Part shown: piece after piece, positions 21,466-31,840 of the stretch | Numbering within the stretch: position 1 is the first letter of the stretch | Layout of the letters: each line of letters opens with the position of its first letter | From: Selaginella moellendorffii | Taxonomy: Eukaryota > Streptophyta > Lycopodiopsida > Selaginellales > Selaginellaceae | Length of the DNA: 64,000 nt | Direction of reading: 5' to 3' | Assembly: GCF_000143415.4 (NCBI RefSeq) | Contig: NW_003314396.1 | Location: forward strand, 100,895 to 164,894 | Notes under the pieces: model-generated | What the model saw: the letters and a program-made list of their open reading frames with translations, nothing else | What the model was told of the DNA's origin: nothing | Databases searched by the model: none | Position numbers and translations under genes: made by a program

Positions 21466-24400
21466 GACTCCATCTCAATCCATCTCGGACTCCATCTCGG
21501 GTCCATCTCGGAATCCATCTCGGGTCCATCTTGGACTACATCTCGGACTTAGCCACATGTTATGTGTTGGTCCTCTTGTGTCCCTTTTCTAAAGACTCAC
21601 TCATTGCTTGCTTTGTGCTTGTTCCTCGAACACTTCATTGGGAGTTCCACTCCCGCTCTCAATCTTTCAAGTCAGAGTTTTTAGTCCAAATGTGTTACGT
21701 TTGTTTGGCTTTCGCTTCAGCCACTACCACGTGGCACCCTTTCAGCTCCACTTTGAGGCCTAGGGATTTTGTGTCTCACAATTCCACCACCCATAGACGA
21801 AGTTTGATGTCCTCATCGAACGATAAACCATTTTATAAAGTAATACCAACGTGTATTACTCTTCCCATTCTTGACACCCCGCCAATATTCGTCAATGGTT
21901 TGATACCGAAGGCTCACCATGCCTTACCCATCCTCTAAGGAGGATAGTCTCTCCAACTTAGAGACTGATTGGACCACTTGTAGTGGTTCTCTCCTTTTAT
22001 TGGTTTAGTTCTCATTAAACCTGTTAGAAACACCGTCTCTATCTCAATCCCATGACTCCTTCTTGAGTAGTCTCTGTTTCCATCGATATAACATTTGCAC
22101 TTTGGAACTTTTACTTTTGACTTCTTGAAGTCAATTTTCTAGGTGTCTCCGACACCTTGCATTGCACATATTGTGCAACTCCACTTCCCCACCCTAGGAA
22201 GTTTTCAACTTGAGGGCATCATCATCCTCTTTTCTATTTCGTAATTTCTTAGGCACTAAATTCCAGTTATCATAATTTGTGCTAGGGTTATCCATGGCCT
22301 TATCATTTGGCTACCTTACCGCTCCCTCCCTTGGAGCTTCCACTTTCCCCAAATCGGAGCAATTGGGAATCCATCCTTGGAAACATCTTGCCTTTCCCAC
22401 AATTCGTTAACCCCCAACACATTAGTGTTCTTGGCTTAACTTTGCATTTTGGATTCTTTCCCATTGTTCCCATGGCTCTTTTTTTAGCCATTAGTCTTTT
22501 GCTCCTATCCTTGATTGTTGCACCCAGCAACATAGGATCGCTACCCCCATTTTCAAGGTATCCTTTTGGTTCTTTAACAAACACTTTGCTTTGCCAAGTC
22601 CAAAGGGTGTTCACCCTTAGTATGTCTCTTTAACATTTCCTGCTGTAGGCTCTATCCACAGCCCAACTTTTGAGACCCTCCCTTGGATCTCTTATAGAGA
22701 CTACTTTCCTCAGACTTACTATGCCATCGCATTGATATAACTCATTTCTCTGAGGTGTTTTTCCCACTTGGTCACCTTATCCAAGCCACACCATCATCAA
22801 TAGTTTAAATCAACACTCTTAAACTAGGAACTTTATCCCTTAACCTCACAAGGACCTTGTCCTTGTTTAAGCCATAAGACCACCTAGTGATCTAACCTTG
22901 GCACTTAACAAGTTTGTCAATAGGTACTAGGTCTTCCAAGCCTTTAAGCTGTTGACCATGACCCCGAGGACATCTCCATACTTGGTAATGCACCCAAGAT
23001 AGCCTTTCTGGCCAAGGGTCCATGGCAACTAAGACTGGGTATCCTCATCTAATTCACCACGTCCTTGGTGCCACTTGCACCAAAGTGTTCAAGTTAGATA
23101 TGCCGAGCTTTCACACTAAGCAATCTAACCGTGTATCACGACTTCGAGGCATCCCCCATTTGGCGGTGTGCCCAAGCTAGTCTCCTTACTAAAAGTCCAT
23201 GATCACCGAAAAATGAGTGTCCTCATATTCCAAACTATCACCTCGCCCTAGTGAGTTGGGACTCGAACCCAAACACTAGAGGATAGCTTTGCACTTGCTT
23301 TGCACTGGAGGATAGCTTTGCACTTTCTACCATGCCTTAGCAAGTATTCATAGGGATGAACCTACTCAATAGCCTCGGGAGTGGTTCCTTAATCTAGGTA
23401 TGCTCACCTTGTAATCCCATACACCGGGATTAACGTTGCTGCTCATGGGCCTTTATATGCCCATCATTAGCCTTGCCAAAATCCCTTTTTGGCTTTGTCT
23501 AATTCAGGTAGAGAGATTTCTCCCGTCTTTACAACCTTGGACGTTTGGATAGCACATTCTATCCATCATTCGCTAGGGACTTTGTCCCTTGGGCCTTATC
23601 TATTGCCCTCGCAACACTAAACACCACCTTTTGGTGTTCTAGAGTGTTTGCGTGTCTCAATGATGGCCACCTTGACAATGAACATTTCCTTTTACGACAT
23701 TGATTTACTATATCGCAACATAAGCAATTTATCCTCGATAAGGGTATATTTAACTTCTTTATGCCATTAAAAAGTCTTGGATAACTACCTTCTACCTGTT
23801 TAACCAATTACCTACACCTCTTGCTTAGTTGCCTCATAGTTGTCAAGTTTTACAACTCATTGCTAGTGCTTCCACACCTCCATCATTATCTGGGTCACCA
23901 CACTCTACCACATGCCTTCCAGCTTAGGCTATGCCATTCCCATTTCCATTAGAATTCCCTTGGCAAGGGGTTCTCATGAACCCATCAACATAATCTCAAG
24001 GTATCACATCTTGGCCCATTTGGGTGTCTCCACACCATCGGCTCCATGAGTTTGCATTTATGACACTTTGCACTTGTGTCTAGGTAGGTCTTTACCAAGA
24101 CTAACTTAGTTGTTTCTCATGCCAACTATTTGTTAGCACTACACCATAGTATTTACATACAACTCTGCACCAAAGTTGCTTCTTCTGGGAACACCTTTCC
24201 CACGACTTTAGTATGGCACATTCTGCCACCCATGAGATACCCATTGTTCTCATACTTGGATCTTATAATCCTCCCCATCCATCGCGGGGCACAACACATG
24301 TTAGTCCAAAAGCTTCCATCAGTCCTTTAGGACCATTTTTTGACTCCAGTTAAGTCATTCAACCTTTTGGACCTTTCCTAATCCCCGACCTATAAGGTCT

Positions 24401-26701
24401 TACTTTTGAGATGTTAGCTCATTAGAATACAACTTCTTGTATTCATGTCCTACTCACCAAGACCACCATCATAAGTGTTATTCCAACACTTGACTATTTT
24501 TTGATAATTGTGGGCTACCTTCACCCGTTAGGATTATTCGTCCATATGATGAGAATATCGATTCATCCTCTAAGCACACCCCCAACTCCTGGGGTTGTTC
24601 CAGCAATTATTCAAGGTAGCCCAGCTACTATTCCAAGGACTTATGTCCTCATCCGTATTTAACCTCCTACAGTTATTCATTCTGGTCTCAAATTCATGAG
24701 CACTAGCCTCAACTTCATGAGGGTAATTTTGTGACACCTTTATCGTTTTGGAGTCTCTATCTTTCACGTGATCCCAACTATAGTTGTTTACCACAATTAC
24801 ATTAGTTAGTTTGTTGAGTCAAACGCTTATCTGGATCACATCCTCAACTCAATGAGGAAAACCTTGCACTGTTCCCAAGATCCCAAAGTCGTTCTATTTT
24901 TGGCCCTTTTCTATCCACCACCTCGTCTACAAGTTCACACATAAACTGTAATGGAGAGTCTTGTCATCCCGACCTGCTACTCATCAAGGATAGGCCCACT
25001 CCTCGGACCTTCTGATGCCAACACCAGTGGTGATATACTTGAGCACTAATAAAAGTCAGACTAAGGAACAACTCTGATACCAAGTTGTAAGTGACTAAAT
25101 TTTCCATTCTACTTTAGTCACTTAACCACACCTCCGACCACTTGGAGGAGTCTCACTTACAACCTCCATGAGTCCTATTTTGGACTTAGGGACTTGTTAA
25201 CCCCAAGAATGGCATCCATGCCACTCAACCATTGCACTTGGTCCAAGTGCTCCACATATTCGATCCCATGACCGACACCCCAAGGTACTACCAACATATC
25301 AGCCCGTTACACTAAGGCCATGCCTATTCACCTTGGTCATACCGGTGGCTTGACACCACCTACATCACAGTCCCGTCTCTCAAAGACTGCGCCATCCATC
25401 CATGAGTGATCATCCCAGATCCACTCCTTAGCATCCTTAGGATGCCCACAGACATGAGGAATAGGCTTCCCCAATATCTCTTTTTTGGTCCCCACCAAGT
25501 CCCTTCCTGTCCATGGCTGTGTTTGCCAACACTGCCACTGGATCAAAGCCAACAGGCCCGACCTCTAAGTCCCACTGTCCTTTGGGATTTCCTCACCATG
25601 TGACCATATCCTTGGTCACTGCACTAGAGGAATGCTCCTCTTCCTTTTCACTGTTTGGGACTTTGGGACAACATTTTAGAACACCATGGCCTTACACGAG
25701 CCTGATGGGTACTCTCCCCACCTTCTACCTTTGGGTGCTCTAGCCATGGACTTAGAGGGAGGTTCTATTGAGCCACACCAGGTATCCAAGTAGGTAGTGC
25801 CACCCACACTTGGTCTGGGAGCATCGGCTAGTCAATCTCCTGGGGGAACTAGAGCCAGCTCTTGAACACTTCACTAAGCTACCCCGCTTGTCGGTCCGTA
25901 TTCACTTTAGTCTTGGACTTCCCAGTGGGTAGCTCATCACCCAACACTGGGTACAGCCTTTCTAGGCCAAACTTGCTCCACTACAGTCCTCCCTGTTACT
26001 ATACTTTTAGAGCTCACCAAACCCCCTAGGGTCTAGGAGACAAACGCTTTGGGCTTTCACCCTCTCAAACTCGGACTCGGACTCAGACTCGGATTCGGAT
26101 TCAGACTCGGACTTGGGCTCAGGCTTGGTCTCGGACTCGGGCTCGAGCTTGGTCTTGGACTCAGCCTTGATCTCAGTCTCGGTCCCGATCTCAGTCTCAG
26201 TCTTGGCCCCGGTCGCGGTCTTGGTCCGGTCTTGGTCTCGGTCCCGGCCTCGGTCTTGGTCTCAGCCTCGGTCTCGGTCTCGGTCCTGGTCTTCGTCTCA
26301 ACCTTGGACTCCATTTTGGGTCCTTCTCAGACTCCATCTCAGTCCATCTCGGACTCCATCTTGGGTCCATCTTGGACTCCATCTCGGACTCCATCTCGAT
26401 CTATCTCGGACTCCATTTCGGGTCCATCTTGGACTCCATTTTGGGTCCATATCAGACTCTATCTTGGACTCAGCCACGTGTCATGTGTTGGTCCTCTTGT
26501 GTCCCTGTTCTAGAGACTCACTCATTGCTTGCTTTGTGCTTGTTCCTCGAACACTTCGTTGGGAGTTCCACTCCCGCTCTCAATCTTTCAAGTCGGAACT
26601 TTTAGTCCAAATGTGTTACGTTTGTTTGGCTTTCGCTTCGGCCACCACCACGTGGCACCCTTTCGGCTCCACTTTGGTGCCTAGGGATTTTGTGTCTCAC
26701 A
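21466..26701 (-). mobile_element. Family A element, minus strand, nearly complete
   Basis: The 3' LTR is partial (21466-21780, containing the LTR start and part of the array). The polypurine complement is at about 21781-21792. The non-coding internal region is 21781-25085, with the primer-site complement at about 25069-25083. The 5' LTR is 25086-26701, with TGTAAG at 25086 and the LTR start complement ending at 26701. The two flanks do not share a target duplication. Confidence 0.85.
26060..26465 (-). repeat. Diverged 6-mer and 12-mer array in LTR A
   Basis: Reverse complement of the GAGTCC, GAGACCGGGACC and GAGATGGAGTCC arrays, with many substitutions. Confidence 0.9.
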
Positions 26702-27115
26702 ATGGAATGGCGCTAAATTGCAAATTTGAATACGGGCAAACACCATTGTGTTTAGGGCAATCTTTACATTCTGTAGATATGCCAAATGAGCAAATCTAGA
26801 CACTTTCCATAAATAGCTTTTGGGACCGAAATGAGACTAACACAAAAGGCATGATAGCGAGGGTGTTAGGTAGACATGGTAAGATATCATCTAGCAAATA
26901 TTGAGGGATTAATCTCAATATCGCGGGGGTTCCCAACACTAGCAAGTGCAAGTCAACGAATGAGTTTCTCTAACTAGGTGAAGTATGCTTGACTAAATAG
27001 ACACTTAGGAATTCCTTCCTTATGCTCATTTGGTCAAGTGCACACGCGAGGACTAGTTTCTCAACTAGCTTAGGCGGAGACTGATAACAGGTCCAGCAAT
27101 ATTAAGGGTAGTGAG
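26702..27115 (-). mobile_element. Family C LTR fragment
   Basis: Matches 13866-14280 of the solo LTR (TAGATATGCCAAATGAGCAA and following). The family A LTR begins exactly at its left edge. Confidence 0.8.
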
Positions 27116-27865
27116 AGTTCTTTACACGGTCACACCCTTTGAACGGAATAAGGAACATCAACAGAGAGGCGGGTGATGTGACTAATTAATAATAGCTACC
27201 TCATGACTAGAGATTTCACCATGCACACGAAGTGTCGAAGCTAGTCTGCCTGTACTGGCCCAAACTCAAAGATAAATAGATGAACAATATTAAAGTCATA
27301 GACAATGATATTGAAGAGACTTAATTATCAGTGATTAAATCTTATATTAGAACATAAAAGTATTCCAAGTAAGTTATCATCTGATATACCAATATTAAAG
27401 TATAGGAACCACCAAGATCACTATCATTGGAAAACATAGGATTCACCATCGAACAAAATTCAATAGCCAAACTATCATCAAGAAAACTCAATGATAAAAC
27501 TTAACTATCAAAGATTACAAACAGTATGCTAAATAATTTACGAAAGAGAATTCAAAGAACACAAAGTATCATTGACTAACAAGTAAAATACTCGCGAATG
27601 TATCACTCAAAGGAGATAACATCCCAATCTACCAGAACTAACTTAAGCAATAATCAACAGAACTGAATGAATGCGGTAAGACCAACAAACACTTATTTAT
27701 GCCAACTATTACATGAGCCAATCTGAATAGATCCCGGTCAATAATGATAAGGAACCAGAGTTGCTCAAGCAAGCATCAGCAATATCCTATTGATGTCTCA
27801 AACCCAAAAGACCAATCCAATCCAAACCACAAAGAACATATGGTAATGCAAAAAGCTATAAGAAG
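27116..27865. mobile_element. AT-rich sequence associated with family C
   Basis: No coding content. About 27400-27610 resembles 63780-64000, which also follows a family C LTR, so this is probably family C internal DNA. It forms the left flank of the TIR element at 27866. Confidence 0.5.
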
Positions 27866-27886
27866 CTCTATTTCGTTAAAGTGGGA
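27866..27886 (+). repeat. Left terminal inverted repeat
   Basis: CTCTATTTCGTTAAAGTGGG plus A is the exact reverse complement of 49001-49021. With the next outer bases the match may reach 24 bp with one mismatch. A second AAGTGGGA/TCCCACTT pair lies just inside (27879-27904). Confidence 0.85.
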
Positions 27887-28304
27887 ATTGTCATTATCCC
27901 ACTTGTAAAATAAGGTTTCCAAACCTTTATATAGTATATAAATATAACAAAATTCAACTGCATTGAGGCACATGCCATTTTATTTTAAACAAGGAAATGT
28001 CTACTCAATCACTTCTCCTCCCCCTGCCACTGCTTCACCTTTCTCTTCTCCTTGTCATCGTCGTCCAATTTCTTTCCATCCTTTTAATATTGGCTCAGTT
28101 GCTCCGAGTCTAGGTGGAGCCCAAGTCCCCATTCAATCTTTACTTTCCCCTTATTAATAAAACAACTTTGTAGACTTCCAATAACATGCTGTAACACTTT
28201 TAGTATAATGCAAATCCTCTCAAAGAATTGTCTTTTAATATTAATACAATGGCATGGAACCCCATGCCATAATAAGTTACATTTTTAAATAAATACATGC
28301 CATC

Positions 28305-29167
28305 TCAGACTGTTATTTTTTGCCTCCAACGCCTATACAATAATCTTGGAATTTCATCACTCTCCACACTATCAGGATTTAAACCCAATAATAATGCCAT
28401 CTCTTTTCTAATACGTCCACACTCATGTTCAGTGGTCGAAGAACCCATCTGGTTGAGCAGATTATGGAGATGCGGATAGTGCTTGGCTAGACAATATACA
28501 TGCCATAAATGATGACTAGTGTCCATCCGATCAAATGGCTTCTGATATACCGTTCTATCTGCCATTTGGTTGATTTCTGCAGCCACCTCCTGGACTGGCC
28601 GATTCTCTATCACTATCGCTCCAAGCCATTTTGCAAGGTCCCCCAGAACATACGGTTTCTTCTCCCTAGTTTCCATACTGCAAGAGATGGGGTGCACTGC
28701 ATATGTGTGCGTGTTCGCTACAGTTTTAATCGGCGAGTCATCGATGATGAGGATTTCACTTGACCTAGCAGTCTGGTTCATCACTACAGCCTCTGGCTTG
28801 ACGAAGATGGGCTTGCTACCCCTCACATGGACCATAGTCAAGCAATCCTCCTGCGTTAGGAGAAAGTCAAATGGTAATATTACTCGCGTCTGATCGTGCA
28901 TCATCTGTAGCAACGTTAATGCATTGTGGCGCATCATGGATGTCCAAACTCCCAATTGCAAATTGAACCCGGCCCTCTGTTTTAAGTGTCGCATGGTCAT
29001 TATTAGATCCCGCAGTTTCTCCCGTGTGATTAATGTGAATCTGTCTCTTTTGACCAACTTGCGACCGCAGGCTTTGGAGGGTGCAGTGACATTCGAGGAC
29101 GAGCCACGCTCATGGGAGAAAAGGACACCGTTCAGATCAAAAACGATACAGTACCTTCGCCGTGACT
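28305..29167 (-). pseudogene. FCP1/NIF-type HAD phosphatase domain, last exon
   Basis: This 286-codon exon, complete to its TAA stop, follows a phase-1 intron (29168-29214). The HAD nucleophile motif is FDLNGVLF near its start, and a second motif, LIIDDSP, comes about 125 residues later, matching the FCP1 layout. The usual second Asp of DxDx(T/V) is Asn, as in the DLNG branch of plant and fungal FCP1-like proteins. An expected role is removing phosphate from a phosphoprotein; the substrate is unknown. The rest is charged, with His/Cys-containing helices and a basic tail. The exon is open, but upstream exons carry a stop and a frameshift, so the gene as a whole is broken. Confidence 0.7.
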
Positions 29168-29214
29168 CTGAAATGAAATGCGTCAGCATAAAAAATGGTA
29201 CAAGTCAATTTTAC

Positions 29215-29799
29215 CATCTACAATATTAGCGAATGGTGCTCCCGATGGTCGTTGAGAGGGTTTTGGTCGAGGAAACATGAAGGGCGGAAATACTCTCCTC
29301 TGCAATGTGGGGTCAATCGCATCCGATGGCGTGTGGGCACATGCCATTTCAGCTGTAGACTCTGGTACAACTGGCTCAACAGTGGCATGGGGTGGTTCCG
29401 ATGGCGTGTGATCACACGCCATTTCAGCTGGTGCCTCTGTTGGCAAAGTGGACATGACCGAACAGGCAGCAGGGGCAGTGTAGGGAGGTTCCAACGGCGC
29501 TTAGTCAGACGATTGGGCACACGTTGAGTCCGTTGGAAATGAGGATACGACCAGCTCGGCGGCTGGGGCGGCCTCATGCGGGTCCAATGGCGCCTGGTCA
29601 CCGTCAGTTGGATACGTGGACAAGATTGACTCAGTGGTATGGGCAGCATCAAGTGGAGCGTGGTCAGCTTGCTTGGCGTTGATATGGATAGTAGCCTCCA
29701 CCAGCTCTGATGACTCTTGCAGGCAAGTAGAGTCCACTGGCGGATCCATATGCATGTCCAAATATCTCCCTTCGATTGAGATGGTATCCTCCCGTGCTA
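29215..29799 (-). pseudogene. Pro/Thr/Ala-rich repeat exon
   Basis: This 585-nt exon has phase 1 at both ends and matches 8060-8644 of copy 2 in length. It encodes degenerate repeats of about 20-25 residues built on Pro-Ser/Thr-Asp, APLDPPE-like and AAPAAEPVV-like segments, probably disordered. Two 22-bp palindromes are translated here. A TAA at 29501-29503 (TAC in copy 2) interrupts it. Confidence 0.65.
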
Positions 29800-29846
29800 C
29801 TAAAAACAAACTCATTAGCACATTGAATCGACTATACTGTATTTAC

Positions 29847-30606
29847 CATCAACTGCTATTGAGGAACTAGGACCGATATCACTTGGGCGCACTGCTGATT
29901 CTGAAGGATTGGACATACGTTTCGACCCTTGCTTGACTATCCTTCCTCGACACTAAAGGCTAGAGTTTGTAAATTCAACTGAATAATCTCTACTTACCAT
30001 TTGCTCTGCGACCTACATGGACAATGTTAGAAATGGTAAAAGGTTAGGAATGGATGTACTATTATTTACCTGATGGTTTGTCTTGTATGACCTTCCTCTG
30101 CTGCTCTTTGGCCACCTCAGGCTGGCCATCGTCGTCATCATCGTCGTCGTCGTTATTGTGATCGTCACCATTGTGAGGACCATCCAAGTCCTCTTTGTCC
30201 TCCTCTTCTTTGTCCTCCTCTTCGTCCTTCTGCTCTTCCTGCTCATTATCTTTCTCTGGCTCCTCATCCCCCTCCTGCATTTCTTCCATAGGCTGCTCAG
30301 GCTGGATGGCTTGTTCTTCCAGGACCATCTTGGGAAAATCATCTGGCCGAGTCTCCATCTCAAAATACAAGAAATCCATAGCCTGTTTTAGTGCATGACC
30401 TAGGACCGTATCCTCACCCGACTGTCTTAACATGGTTTTTGCACGTTCTTGCACCCTTCGAAGAGGGCGAGATGAGAAAAACGTGGCTCTGACTTGAAAA
30501 GCATCCCTCATCCATTGTACCTCTCCATTGAGATTGGGGAAGGGGAGTCCGCCATAGGAATCTGAGTCAGGAGGTGGTGACTGCCTGCTTTCACTCAGCC
30601 CTTGAT
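29847..30606 (-). pseudogene. Acidic low-complexity exons with 15-nt microexon
   Basis: Three exons: 30070-30606 (537 nt), 29998-30012 (15 nt) and 29847-29952. Introns are 30013-30069 and 29953-29997, both phase 1. The large exon begins with a folded-looking segment (SDSYGGLPFPNLNGEVQWMR) and then runs into a long Glu/Lys/Asp-rich tail ending in eight Asp. The 29847-29952 exon is two nucleotides shorter than its copy-2 equivalent (7905-8012), a frameshift near 29936. No function can be assigned to the acidic tail. Confidence 0.65.
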
Positions 30607-30653
30607 CTGCAACGAATGGCATGAGCACACACGCCATAACCGCGAGGCATTAC

Positions 30654-31061
30654 CTATCATCTTTTCGTTGCCCTTCTTCCTTTTCGAATCAAACGCCTCT
30701 GATCCCAACGACTGTCCAACGTGCTTTCGCTTTTTATGACCACTGTCAGTTTGAGCTTGGCTGGTGCTTGCCTGTTTTGCCTTTGAAGAAGTGTCTCCTG
30801 CAAGGAATGACATGAGACCACACGCCATTGCAAATATAATTTGTACCTCCTTTTTTCCTATTGCTTGTCTGTTTGTCCTTCTTCGACGCGCCACCAGTGT
30901 GCTTTTCAGTCCTTGTGTCTGAATATTCACAATGATCTATAATCAAAATGGCGTGAGGCCTCACGTGACCTTACCTTGTGCAGGTTGTGAGCTCGGCCCA
31001 ACATGGGTATCTTCAACAGTAGCTGTTAACGCCGTTTCAGTATCTGGGGGTGGCCACGCTC
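30654..31061 (-). pseudogene. Lys/Ser/Thr-rich linker exons with tiny introns
   Basis: Three small symmetric phase-1 exons, 30975-31061 (87 nt), 30847-30936 (90 nt) and 30654-30797 (144 nt), keep one open frame when the introns are removed. The introns are 31062-31111 (50 nt), 30937-30974 (38 nt), 30798-30846 (49 nt) and 30607-30653 (47 nt). The last three each contain a 22-bp palindrome filling about half the intron. The encoded linker is hydrophilic, with KKRKHVG- and SKRKKGNEK-type basic clusters that could be nuclear signals. Confidence 0.65.
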
Positions 31062-31111
31062 CTGCATACAGAGCTTGTGAGATAACATTTAAACTTAAAG
31101 TGCATACTCAC

Positions 31112-31840
31112 CAGGTTCGCAGAGAAGATACTGTTTTTCTTTGGCAACTGTAATTATATGCTCCATTGAAGTCACCTCTTCAATGGAGTTTGTCACCGCA
31201 ACACACGGGACACCCTTGAGTAGTGCGGCTTGAAAGAATAGTCCACCGCAATTGTACTCGACAACGTATTTGCCCTTGGAGTCGGAAGCAGGTGACCCAC
31301 CCGCTATTGCGTTGAAGACCCAGCTGAGCATTTCCCATGCTGCACCTGGAGCTTTCTTTGGATTCGAAAGCTCCATAGCCGTCTTCAGTTCCTTAGGCAC
31401 GGGTAAATTGACCTCCCTCAGATCAATTCGATCGGCCTTGTCGAACGAAGCTGGGAAGTCACTCCAGTCCCACTCTGCTACAGGACCAATAACAAGGGTG
31501 AGTGTGAAGATGCGGACATTCGTCGGTATCTTCTTCTTAGCCATTATCCCATGGATCTCCCGCATCTCCTTGCCTTTCAACCGAGCCTTCACCTCGTTCA
31601 AGGCCTTCCAGAACTTGTGATAGGATTCAGAGTCGTAGATCATATAGTGGACTGAAGATTCCACCTCCGCAAGTCCCACCATTAAGTCAATGATGGAGCT
31701 GACTTCGTCTGCATGAGTGATCTCCTCGTTTGTGAAGTCCATCACACAAAAGATGTTCTTGACCTGCTCATCTCTGCGGGAAACGATGCTCCTCCACCTT
31801 TGATCCTCATCCAAATTCAAGTATACCAGTAAGATTCTCG
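31112..31840 (-). pseudogene. Possible methyltransferase-like region
   Basis: The frame is open from about 31840 to the phase-1 donor (GTGAGT) at 31111, about 240 residues. Near its C-terminal end is VVEYNCGGLFFQAALLKGVP followed by a CVAVTNS strand. This resembles motif I and the next strand of N4/N6 DNA methyltransferases that follow ParB domains in some bacterial proteins. No convincing DPPY/DPPW catalytic motif is seen, so an active enzyme is not supported. The region is joined to the ParB-like part by a frame change near 31840-31870. It could equally be an unrelated Rossmann-like domain. Confidence 0.35.

Noticed and set aside
16557-26706. One intact family A element inserted in pol with a target duplication
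   Set aside because: The outer flanks do not match, the pol does not resume on the right, and two elements are joined here.
31112-31840. Active N6-adenine or N4-cytosine DNA methyltransferase
   Set aside because: A motif I-like loop is visible but no DPPY/DPPW motif, so only a possible degenerate fold is reported.
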